53,802 nt of DNA from positions 1 through 53,802 of the forward strand of contig JAQVXL010000006.1 of the NCBI GenBank assembly GCA_028709235.1, read 5' to 3'. Shown piece by piece: positions 33,405-40,781 of this stretch; within the stretch, counting starts at the first letter, position 1; each line of letters opens with the position of its first letter. The notes beneath the pieces were generated by a model. The model saw only the letters and a list, made by a program, of their open reading frames with translations. It had not been told where the DNA came from and made no database searches. Origin of the DNA: Desulfotomaculaceae bacterium. GTDB taxonomy: Bacteria; Bacillota; Desulfotomaculia; Desulfotomaculales; Pelotomaculaceae. A program made the translations under genes and the position numbers.

Positions 33405-34967
33405 ATGTCAAAAATTATTAGCCCGGAACAAGCGGCAGCGTTAGTTAAGGACGGCGCCCACGTATCATGGACAACAGCAGGTTTGTGCGGTTTTCCCGAA
33501 GAACTGGCCATAGCCCTTGAGAATCGTTTTATGGAAACCGGACATCCCAAAGATCTGTGGAACATGCACAGCTGCGGCTGCGGCGACTGGAAGACCAGAG
33601 GAATGGGCCACATCGGAAACGAAGGTATGTCCATAAGGCATACTGCCGCGCATATTGGCGAGGCCCCCAAGTTGGGCGCGCTGATTCTTGACAATAAAGT
33701 CGCGTGCCACCTGTTCCCGCAAGGCGCCATGGCCCACTTATTCCGGAATATGGCCGGTAGAAAAGGCGGCTTGCTGACGAAAGTTGGTCTGGGCACCTAT
33801 GCTGACCCCCGCCGGCAGGGCGGCAAAATTAATGATATCACCCCGGATGGAGTAGATCTGGTTACTTTACAAGGGGAAGAATATTTGTACTATCACCCTC
33901 TTACCATTGATGTAGCCATGATCCGCGGCACCACTTGCGACGAAGACGGAAATATGACCATGGACGAAGAGCCCTTGTTCCTGGAAGCGCTGCACCAGGC
34001 CATGGCGGCCAAAAACAACGGCGGTATTGTCATTGCTCAGGTTAAATACATTGCCAAAGCCAAAACACTTCCTGCCAAGAATGTAAAAGTACCGGGTGTT
34101 CTGGTGGACTACATCGTTATTGGCAAGCCGGAAAACCACCTGCAGACAAGAGTCACACTGAATGACCCCTCCATGGATGGACGCCTCAGAAAGCCATTGG
34201 CTGCTATTGAGCCCATGGCCCTTGACGAGCGCAAGGTTGTAGGCCGCAGGGCGGCTTTGGAACTGGAGAACGGCTCCTGTGTCAACATGGGCATTGGGAT
34301 GGCTGACGCAGTAGCAGCTGTGGCTGCAGAAGAAGGCGTAAGCGATGACCTGTTGATGACCATCGAGTTAGGCGCCTTTGGCGGCGTGCCGGCAAAAGGT
34401 ATGGACTTCCCGGCTGCCATCAATCCGGATTGTATTATTGACCACGTCAACATGTTCGACTTCTATGACGGAGGTGGCCTTGACGCATGTTTCCTGGGGA
34501 TGGCTCAGTGTGATGTCGAGGGCAACATTAACGTCAGTAAGTTCGGACCCAAGGTAGTTGGACCGGGCGGATTTGTCAATATTTCATCATTCTCCAAGAA
34601 GGCCGTTTTCTGCGGCACATTAACTGCTGGTGGGGCAGAATATGAGGTAGGCAACGGTACTATTAAAATTCTGAAAGAGGGCAGAGTTAAGAAGTTTGTT
34701 CAGGCCAATGAACACGTAACCTTCGCTGGCCAGTACGCTAAAGAAAGAGGACAAGAAGTAATCTATGTGACCGAGCGTGCCGTGTTTAAATTGATTGACG
34801 GCAAGGTAACCCTGATCGAAATCGCGCCGGGTATGGACGTGGAAAAAGATATTATAGCCCATATGGAATTCCGTCCGGAAATTTCCAAGGATTTAAAAGA
34901 GATGCCCAAAGAAATATTCTATGAAAAATGGGGCGGTCTCAAAGAAATCCTGGCTGCAAAAGGCTAA
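33405..34967 (+). CDS. family I acyl-CoA:carboxylate CoA transferase (Pct/YdiF type)
   Basis: About 520 residues, both halves fused in one chain as in propionate CoA-transferase. Signs are GLCGFPEELA and GTYADPRRQGGKIN in the first half, and in the second ENGSCVNMGIGMADAV and the catalytic glutamate E321 in IELGAFGGVPAKG, followed by FDFYDGGGLDACFLG and EGNINVSKFGP. It swaps CoA between an acyl donor and a carboxylate, saving ATP. ATG 33405 has GGGAGAAGAGG before it. The transporter gene follows, and copy 3 of the element precedes it. It probably activates the imported acid or recovers CoA. Confidence 0.88.
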   Translation: MSKIISPEQAAALVKDGAHVSWTTAGLCGFPEELAIALENRFMETGHPKDLWNMHSCGCGDWKTRGMGHIGNEGMSIRHTAAHIGEAPKLGALILDNKVACHLFPQGAMAHLFRNMAGRKGGLLTKVGLGTYADPRRQGGKINDITPDGVDLVTLQGEEYLYYHPLTIDVAMIRGTTCDEDGNMTMDEEPLFLEALHQAMAAKNNGGIVIAQVKYIAKAKTLPAKNVKVPGVLVDYIVIGKPENHLQTRVTLNDPSMDGRLRKPLAAIEPMALDERKVVGRRAALELENGSCVNMGIGMADAVAAVAAEEGVSDDLLMTIELGAFGGVPAKGMDFPAAINPDCIIDHVNMFDFYDGGGLDACFLGMAQCDVEGNINVSKFGPKVVGPGGFVNISSFSKKAVFCGTLTAGGAEYEVGNGTIKILKEGRVKKFVQANEHVTFAGQYAKERGQEVIYVTERAVFKLIDGKVTLIEIAPGMDVEKDIIAHMEFRPEISKDLKEMPKEIFYEKWGGLKEILAAKG

Positions 34968-35011
34968 GCACCAGATGTTTGCCGGTAGCGGTTTACCAAG
35001 CTGATGACGCA

Positions 35012-35053
35012 AGGCGTGATATATGGGGCGTGTTAACGCCCCATGATATGCGC
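35012..35053. other. intercistronic hairpin between CoA transferase and transporter
   Basis: ATGGGGCG (35023-35030) pairs with CGCCCCAT (35037-35044), with further partial pairing of GCGTGATAT and ATATGCGC outside. No T run follows. It may protect the upstream message or dampen read-through into the transporter gene. Confidence 0.5.
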
Positions 35054-35155
35054 CGGCGGTTGCGAGTCTAAGCTGGAGTAATTGTTGCCAGAAATCCAGA
35101 TACGAGATCTAATAAGTCAATAGTTTTCCAAAACCTGAGAGGAGGAAAATATATT

Positions 35156-36589
35156 ATGACAACAGCAACTGGGTCAAAATTTAAAGTCACTGATATGATA
35201 TTTTTATTGATGGTTGCTATCGCATTTTATGTCGCACTTGCTAAGCCCTGGATGCCGGAATTGACCGTACAGGGTCACATGGTTTTATTTGCACTGATAG
35301 TTACCATTGGGCTATGGATATTCCAGCCTTTGAATATGCCCAGATCAATTGCAGGTATGTTCTTTTTACTGTTCAGCCTATCATTAAAAATTCCGGCTTC
35401 TACCGTGTTTGCGGGATTCGTAAGCAATGCTCTGTGGACCTTGATCCCGGCGCTTTTCTTCGGATTTGTGTTGCTTAAAACCGGATTGGGGAAAAGGATT
35501 GGATTCCTGGTAATGAAGATGTTCAATCCGTCCTACCCCACGATTGTACTGGCGTTTGTTATTATCGGACTAGCTCTGTCGGCTCTTACACCTTCTATCA
35601 CAGTGCGCTGCGTTATCATTGTACCAATCGCAGTCAGCGTAATTGAAGCCTGTCAGTTGCAGCTAAAATCAAAGGGCAGCGCCCTGATTCTGTTAACAGC
35701 CTGGGTCATGGCGTTAGTGCCGGGTACAGGCTGGCTCACCGGTTCCCTGCACGGTCCGGTTCTGTTAGGTATGTATGATGCAATTCCAGAGCTGAAGGGA
35801 CTAATGAACTTTGGCTCTTATTTGGAAGTTATGCTTGTCCCTGCTTTGGTGTTGACTCTGCTCCTTATTGGCGGCGTGTTTATTGCCCTGAAGCCCGACC
35901 AGCCGATAACTTTGAAAAAAGAATATTTTCAAGAAGAGTACAAAAATTTGGGATCTTGGACCAGTGATCAAATTATCAGCGGGATAATCCTGACAGTATG
36001 TTTCTTGATGTTTTTTACCAAAACGTATCACGGTATTCCGGACGGTGCGACCGTGCTCGGCGGACTGTTCCTTCTGACGCTATTTGGTATCATTAAAGGA
36101 ACGGAAATCGGCTCCGGCATCAGCTGGGACCTGGTGCTCTTTATCGGCACGGCCATGAGCTTTGGCGCTGTTTTTGCCGCCAGTGGATTGTCGAAGTGGT
36201 TAGTAACTGTGTTAGTGCCGGTAATAGCGCCTCTTACAACAAGTCCCTGGATGTTCTGTTATTCAATATTAATACTATTCTTCATAATAAGGTTCTTTGA
36301 CGTTGCTGTGTTTGTTCCAACGTTTGCTATCTTTGTGCCGATTCTGCCCGAGCTAGCGGCAAACTTCGGCATCAACCCCCTGGTATGGCTCGGCCTCTTC
36401 ATCATGGCCGCAAACAGCTTCTTCCTGAGCTATACAAACATGTTTGCTTTGGTATCAGAGGCTCTGGCCAAGGAAAGATCCTGGACGTCAGGACAGATAA
36501 GCAAGTATGGTTTGGTATACGGCGTGGCTTGCTTAATCACATTAGCGGTCGCGATTCCCTACTGGATTTCAATTGGCATGTTCTCGTAA
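35156..36589 (+). CDS. SLC13/DASS-type anion transporter
   Basis: 477 residues with about 12 membrane helices through the chain. The DASS fold is suggested by two similar halves, with LTPSITVRCVIIVPIA in the first (a TPS/T motif like the SNT sites) and SYTNMFALVSEA late in the second, plus long hydrophobic runs. Members take up di- and tricarboxylates, sulfate or other organic anions with Na+ or by exchange. GAGGAGG precedes the ATG. It follows the CoA transferase and is closed by a strong terminator, so it should import the acid of this island. Confidence 0.82.
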   Translation: MTTATGSKFKVTDMIFLLMVAIAFYVALAKPWMPELTVQGHMVLFALIVTIGLWIFQPLNMPRSIAGMFFLLFSLSLKIPASTVFAGFVSNALWTLIPALFFGFVLLKTGLGKRIGFLVMKMFNPSYPTIVLAFVIIGLALSALTPSITVRCVIIVPIAVSVIEACQLQLKSKGSALILLTAWVMALVPGTGWLTGSLHGPVLLGMYDAIPELKGLMNFGSYLEVMLVPALVLTLLLIGGVFIALKPDQPITLKKEYFQEEYKNLGSWTSDQIISGIILTVCFLMFFTKTYHGIPDGATVLGGLFLLTLFGIIKGTEIGSGISWDLVLFIGTAMSFGAVFAASGLSKWLVTVLVPVIAPLTTSPWMFCYSILILFFIIRFFDVAVFVPTFAIFVPILPELAANFGINPLVWLGLFIMAANSFFLSYTNMFALVSEALAKERSWTSGQISKYGLVYGVACLITLAVAIPYWISIGMFS

Positions 36590-36626
36590 GCAAGCAGGGA
36601 AGATGTAAAAGTCCCGGACGAAGACA

Positions 36627-36672
36627 AAAGACCGCTTTTATGCCGCAGGGTATAAAAGCGGTCTTTCTTTTG
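36627..36672 (+). terminator. intrinsic terminator of the transporter gene
   Basis: AAGACCGCTTTTAT pairs with ATAAAAGCGGTCTT around a short loop, followed by TCTTTTG. It is one of the strongest hairpins of the window. Confidence 0.88.
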
Positions 36673-36803
36673 TAAGCGTCAAGTAAACCGTCACATAGAA
36701 TAGAAGGTTTAAAGATAGTACAATCACAATGAATAAAGTTGCAGTTCGTACTGACAATGGCGGGGATATTGGCTAAGAAACGCTTGTTATAGAAAGCGGC
36801 CAA

Positions 36804-37070
36804 CTAGTGGCTGAGGGTAGAAGTTGTTTTTTTAAAACTCTCCCACAGGCTCTTAAGAATGGTATTGCGGTTATGTTGAAAGTAAGGAAGGAGAAACCAG
36901 GGTAAAAGAGAGACTGTCTTTAGACAGGAAGGACACAGGTACCGGCAGATACTGATGCTGTAACACCGGTTGCCGGCCAGGGCGTTGCGTTCGTAAAAAC
37001 CGTGCCGCTTTAGTTTGACGGTGAGGGGCACTCGGTCAGCACGGGAAACACTACCGAATACCGGTCTTTT
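36804..37070 (-). pseudogene. remnant of a zinc-ribbon transposase-like protein
   Basis: A minus-strand frame encodes VKLKRHGFYERNALAG, then YSISICRYLCPSCLKTVSL and LPWFLLPYFQ. This resembles the N-terminal zinc-ribbon segment of DUF6431-type proteins linked to transposases, from memory of the family. A neighbouring frame just upstream reads FPVLTECPS, so the first cysteine pair is split from the rest by a frame change. No catalytic part remains. It is probably a decayed mobile-element fragment within 36690-37400, where no intact gene is visible. Confidence 0.45.
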
Positions 37071-37118
37071 GCATAGATTGATAGCTTAACAGGTAGATTC
37101 CAAGGAATTTGAAAAACA

Positions 37119-37169
37119 ATAACCTCCTCAATGAAACTGCAAATATTTTAGCAGATTGAGGAGGGTTAT
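37119..37169. repeat. long inverted repeat
   Basis: ATAACCTCCTCAAT (37119-37132) pairs with ATTGAGGAGGGTTAT (37155-37169), with one bulged G, and inside it CTGC pairs with GCAG. The stem is about 18 bp in total. No T run follows; it lies in the debris zone between transporter and LysR genes and may be the end of a lost element. Confidence 0.5.
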
Positions 37170-37171
37170 AG

Positions 37172-37360
37172 ATCATCTTTCGGGTCAATGAATTTGCTAG
37201 ATATTCCTACCAGACGGGAATGCTTTATGTGCAAAATTACAATCTACTTTCGGGAGTCGGCGTGGATGCGGGCGATGGACTTTCGGATACAGAGTTTAAA
37301 CAGCTGATCCGTAGACAGTATAACAAGGTAAAAAGTGTTGACGATGAAGGTTTCTGGTGA
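37172..37360 (+). pseudogene. orphan gene fragment
   Basis: A plus-strand frame of 62 codons after a stop, with protein-like content (RVNEFARYSYQTGMLYVQ; LSDTEFKQLIRRQYNKV) and a stop at 37358-37360. The only ordinary ATG lies well inside (about 37210) and has no ribosome site. It is likely the 3' end of a gene cut by rearrangement. I do not recognise the family. Confidence 0.35.
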
Positions 37361-37392
37361 GTTTAGGTACTGGGCCCTTTGACGCTTACGCA

Positions 37393-37429
37393 TAAAAAAA
37401 GCAAGTTGCATTAAAAATGCAACTTGCTT
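37393..37429 (-). terminator. intrinsic terminator of the LysR gene
   Basis: AAGCAAGTTGCATT pairs with AATGCAACTTGCTT around three bases. On the minus strand a T run (TTTTTTTATG) follows. It is 25 bases past the LysR stop. Confidence 0.88.
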
Positions 37430-37453
37430 GTCCTGCAAGGCAACTTATTTTTG

Positions 37454-38416
37454 CTATTTGCTGTATATGAGCCTGATGTCATGGGATGTGAAAGAAGAGT
37501 TTATCGCAGATTTCTTGGAACGATCTATTGCTCTTTGTTCCTCCAGCCACTGTGCAGCGAACTTTTTAAACACCTTAATTGTTGGAGGCATGTCATCAGT
37601 ATTTCGTGTAGCCAGGGAAATCGTTCTGTTTATAGTTGGTGTGAGTCCGATTACTCTTAGGTTAGCATCCTTTTCCGATAAAGCAACTTGGGAGGAAAGT
37701 ACAGTAATACCGATATCTTCGCGTACAAAACCCAGCATTGTTTTTGCAATAGCGCAACTTAAAACTATATTAGGTTCATAGCCGACTGCCCTGGATGCTT
37801 TTACAAAGTCCTTATAATTTCCGGATGTGGGTGGTGTCATAATAAATTTTTCATTTTTCAATTCTGTTACGTCCACCGAGACCCTGCTGGCCAGAGGATG
37901 GTTTTTACTTACCACAACTGTCATTCTGTCGTGTATTAGGGGGCAAAATTTAATATTTGGTACTGAATCTTTGATTTGTACAAAAGCAGCGTCAATCTTT
38001 GAGGTATGCAACATGGATAGAAGTTCTTCGCACTGTTCCTCTACAAGATTGACTCTAATACCGGGAAAGCTATCCTGAAAGGATTTTATCAGGTTTGGCA
38101 GTTTGTAATTTCCAATTACCGCGATAGTGCCAATTGTGATTTCGCCTTTTACCATGGACACGTATTCCTCGATACTACGACGCGCTTTTTCTACTTCTGA
38201 CATTATGCGCTGGGCATATACTATAAATTCTGCTCCCGCCGGTGTTAGTTGCACTGACCTGGTTGTGCGCACAAATAAGCTGGTTCCCAATTCGTTTTCC
38301 AGTTTGTTGATCTGCTGCGAAAGAGAAGACTGGGATATTTTAATCTCTTCAGCGGCACGTGTGAAATTATGGTATTTTGCTACAGCCAATACATATTCCA
38401 GCTGATGCAGTTCCAT
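37454..38416 (-). CDS. LysR-type transcriptional regulator
   Basis: 320 residues. The N-terminal winged HTH is typical (LEYVLAVAKYHNFTRAAEEI, then SQSSLSQQINKLENELGTSL, LFVRTTRSVQLTPAG). After a linker helix the effector domain follows (GEITIGTIAVIGNYKLPNLI to the end), able to bind a small ligand. It is the only regulator inside the catabolic island and reads against it. LysR proteins act as tetramers on T-N11-A sites; the five shared elements have exactly AAT-N11-ATT, so it is the best candidate for their regulator (inference). A different palindrome lies upstream of its own start. Confidence 0.88.
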   Translation of the reverse strand: MELHQLEYVLAVAKYHNFTRAAEEIKISQSSLSQQINKLENELGTSLFVRTTRSVQLTPAGAEFIVYAQRIMSEVEKARRSIEEYVSMVKGEITIGTIAVIGNYKLPNLIKSFQDSFPGIRVNLVEEQCEELLSMLHTSKIDAAFVQIKDSVPNIKFCPLIHDRMTVVVSKNHPLASRVSVDVTELKNEKFIMTPPTSGNYKDFVKASRAVGYEPNIVLSCAIAKTMLGFVREDIGITVLSSQVALSEKDANLRVIGLTPTINRTISLATRNTDDMPPTIKVFKKFAAQWLEEQRAIDRSKKSAINSSFTSHDIRLIYSK

Positions 38417-38485
38417 AATACCCCTCCTCTCTGATCTCTTCTTATATAACAGATAATTAGCTGTACAACTAATTATTAATAAATA

Positions 38486-38510
38486 TTTGGCATTTGAATA
38501 TTATGCCAAA
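38486..38510. promoter_or_regulatory. palindrome upstream of the LysR gene
   Basis: TTTGGCAT (38486-38493) and ATGCCAAA (38503-38510) are perfect inverted arms around nine bases. It lies 70 bases upstream of the LysR start and unlike the five shared elements. It may serve self-control or control by another protein. Confidence 0.4.
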
Positions 38511-38755
38511 ATATAAAATTCATTGGTAGATTACTAATAAGTCATAAAAGTTTATCTATATTATATATCCTGGATATTTTTTAGTAAATGGTTTTAAACA
38601 GTGTAATTAGCATAGTGTTCCTACCACCCTATAAAACCCGAAAGCTGGTAGTGTGCCTGTCCGGAAGTTGCCATATATAGAGAAAGGAAAGACACCCCTG
38701 CTCAAATGTGCAACTGCACCACACAGAAGCACCAACGGCGTCACCACTCAATGGT

Positions 38756-38926
38756 ATGGTCATTGTAACAGAATATGAGCTAATTGAAAACCTTGAAAAA
38801 GGTGTTTTCGAAAAGAGCGCGGAGCAGATTCCAGGCAGGAATATATATAAGTTAGCACTAGGATTAATAATAATTTTCTATAAAAATGAGGTAGTAACCA
38901 GGGGTCATGTGTCTGTTACAGTGTGA
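38756..38926 (+). CDS. doubtful small frame, 56 residues
   Basis: From the ATG at 38756 the product would be acidic at first (TEYELIENLEKGVFEKS) with one hydrophobic stretch (YKLALGLIIIFY). No ribosome site and no recognised family. It is the only frame of note in 38417-39386, which otherwise holds the LysR promoter and copy 4 of the shared element. I include it with low confidence. Confidence 0.2.
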   Translation: MVIVTEYELIENLEKGVFEKSAEQIPGRNIYKLALGLIIIFYKNEVVTRGHVSVTV

Positions 38927-39060
38927 AATAATTTTAAATTTATAAAAATTCAATAAACTTGTATTTGCGCCAAATTGCCATGTTCCTGAAAGCCTGCAAA
39001 AATTAAAAAACTTTTTATGAATAAAAAATTTATATTGGAAAATTAATAAGCAGAACCAAT

Positions 39061-39112
39061 TAATCCAATCGCAAACGGGTATTTCACTTTAATAGACTGA
39101 CAATGATAAAAT
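39061..39112 (+). promoter_or_regulatory. shared regulon element, copy 4
   Basis: TTAATCC, AAT-N11-ATT with centre CGCAAACGGGT, TTTCAC at 39083-39088, a 17-base spacer and GATAAA at 39106-39111. It lies 275 bases before the FAD subunit gene of the molybdenum hydroxylase, giving a long leader. Confidence 0.75.
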
Positions 39113-39386
39113 AGCATCGTATAATGACTGGCTCAGAATAATCAGTATTTATATTATTGAAATTTTCTTGCGATATTAACAATAATACATCTTAAATTTA
39201 ATCTTTGCGGAACCTCACATTGGATTAGTATGTTTTATTTAGAAAAATATTAGAGATTTGCAGCGCTTAAAAAATCAAGAAGTGGCTATTACTGCAAATT
39301 TTATGGGGAGGGTGATGCAAAAAATTAAGTGGCGAAACGAGAGTAGTCGGTTTCATGAGATTATTTAAAAAAGAGGAGGAGAAAAA

Positions 39387-40256
39387 GTGTATCTACCAGA
39401 TTTTGAGTATTATGCACCGGATAGCATCGCAGAGGCATGCCAGCTTTTGTCGCAGCTTGGAGAAAAAGCTAAGGTGCTTGCTGGCGGAACAGACCTGATG
39501 ATCAAGATGAAGAATGAAGTGCTGGCTCCGGAAGTGGTTGTTTCGGTTAAGAATCTGGATCAACTGAAAAAGATTGAGTATGTAGCAGGAAAAGGCGTTT
39601 CTGTGGGCGCATTGTGCACACACAACGATTTGGTTAAGTGTGATGTGTTAAAGGAAAAATATTCATCCGTATCAAATGCTGCCAGGCAAATGGCTAACAA
39701 CCAGGTGCGCAATAGAGGCACTATCGGCGGTAATATCAGCAATGCTGTACCATCCGCTGACCTGCCGCCAATTTTTATCGCCCTTAACGCAACTGTTAAG
39801 CTTGTTGGCACTAAAGGCGAACGTACCGTGGCTATGGAAGATCTGTTTACAGGACCCGGCAAGACTGTTCTGGCGCAAGACGAGCTTATTGCTGAAGTAA
39901 TCATTCCCGATCAGAAAATGACAGGAAGTAACTACATTAAATTCGGGCTGCGCAAGTCTGGAGCATTGGCTGTTGTCGGCGTAGCAGTTGCGGTACAGGT
40001 AGAAAACAATGTGATTAAGGACGCGCGCGTAGCTCTGGGCGCAGTTGCTGCCACACCTGTGCGAGCCAAGAAAGCCGAAGATTTCCTGAAAGGGAAAACT
40101 GTAAGTGATGAAGTATTGGCCGAAGCCGGTGTTATAGCATCAGGAGAATGTAAACCGATATCTGACATCAGGGCATCTGCTGAATACCGCACTGACCTGG
40201 TACGTATCTTCACAAAACGCGCACTGCGTAAAGCTATAGACGAGGGACATGTATAG
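39387..40256 (+). CDS. molybdenum hydroxylase FAD-binding subunit (XdhB/CoxM-like)
   Basis: 289 residues from GTG 39387 after GAGGAGGAG. The FAD_binding_5 fold shows KVLAGGTDLM (about 29-38) and RNRGTIGGNISNAVPSADLP (about 109-128), and the C-terminal CO_deh_flav_C domain follows. It passes electrons from the 2Fe-2S subunit to an acceptor. The extra 4Fe-4S loop of 4-hydroxybenzoyl-CoA reductase is not present: only two cysteines appear before the last part and the length is short, so that enzyme is unlikely. It is first of the three-gene hydroxylase operon. Confidence 0.9.
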   Translation: MYLPDFEYYAPDSIAEACQLLSQLGEKAKVLAGGTDLMIKMKNEVLAPEVVVSVKNLDQLKKIEYVAGKGVSVGALCTHNDLVKCDVLKEKYSSVSNAARQMANNQVRNRGTIGGNISNAVPSADLPPIFIALNATVKLVGTKGERTVAMEDLFTGPGKTVLAQDELIAEVIIPDQKMTGSNYIKFGLRKSGALAVVGVAVAVQVENNVIKDARVALGAVAATPVRAKKAEDFLKGKTVSDEVLAEAGVIASGECKPISDIRASAEYRTDLVRIFTKRALRKAIDEGHV

Positions 40257-40276
40257 AAAAGAAAGGAGATGTGAAA

Positions 40277-40774
40277 ATGTCGAGCTTCGTTGTCGATAAA
40301 GATGGAAATAAACGTTACGCGGTTACTGTAAATGTTAACGGTTCTGATTATACAAAGGTAGTTAAGGCCAACACGCTGTTGGTAAATTTCTTGCGCGAAG
40401 AACTTGACCTGATCGGCACTAAAAGGGGTTGCGAACTTGGTGACTGCGGTTGTTGCACCGTAATGCTGGACGGAAAGGCGGTCAATGCTTGCATAGTGCT
40501 GGCTCTTGACTGTGACGGACGGGAAGTCACAACCGTTGAGGGTATTCAGGACGGAGAAGATCTGGATATAGTACAGGAGAAATTCATTGAACACGCGGCA
40601 TTCCAATGTGGTTTCTGCACACCTGGCATGATTGTTTCTTCCAGGGCATTGCTTAATGAAAACACCAATCCGAGTGAATACGAGGTACGTGAAGCCATAG
40701 CCGGTAACCTGTGCCGCTGCACAGGTTATGTAAATATTGTTGCGGCCGTATTAGACGCGGCTGAAAATCTCTAA
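40277..40774 (+). CDS. molybdenum hydroxylase 2Fe-2S subunit
   Basis: About 165 residues. Both clusters of the xanthine dehydrogenase family are present: C52, C57, C60 and C72 (CELGDCGCC and NACIV) in the plant-type ferredoxin domain, and C111, C114, C146, C148 (QCGFC and LCRCTG) in the four-helix domain. It carries electrons from the molybdenum site to FAD. ATG 40277 is preferred, with AAAGGAG 10 bases before it, over GTG 40271. It lies 20 bases after the FAD subunit and 7 before the large subunit. Confidence 0.93.
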   Translation: MSSFVVDKDGNKRYAVTVNVNGSDYTKVVKANTLLVNFLREELDLIGTKRGCELGDCGCCTVMLDGKAVNACIVLALDCDGREVTTVEGIQDGEDLDIVQEKFIEHAAFQCGFCTPGMIVSSRALLNENTNPSEYEVREAIAGNLCRCTGYVNIVAAVLDAAENL

Positions 40775-40781
40775 AGAAAGG

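Noticed and set aside
36537-36803. 88-codon minus-strand frame over the transporter end and terminator
   Set aside because: It crosses the strong terminator hairpin and overlaps the transporter C-terminus; no ribosome site or domain.
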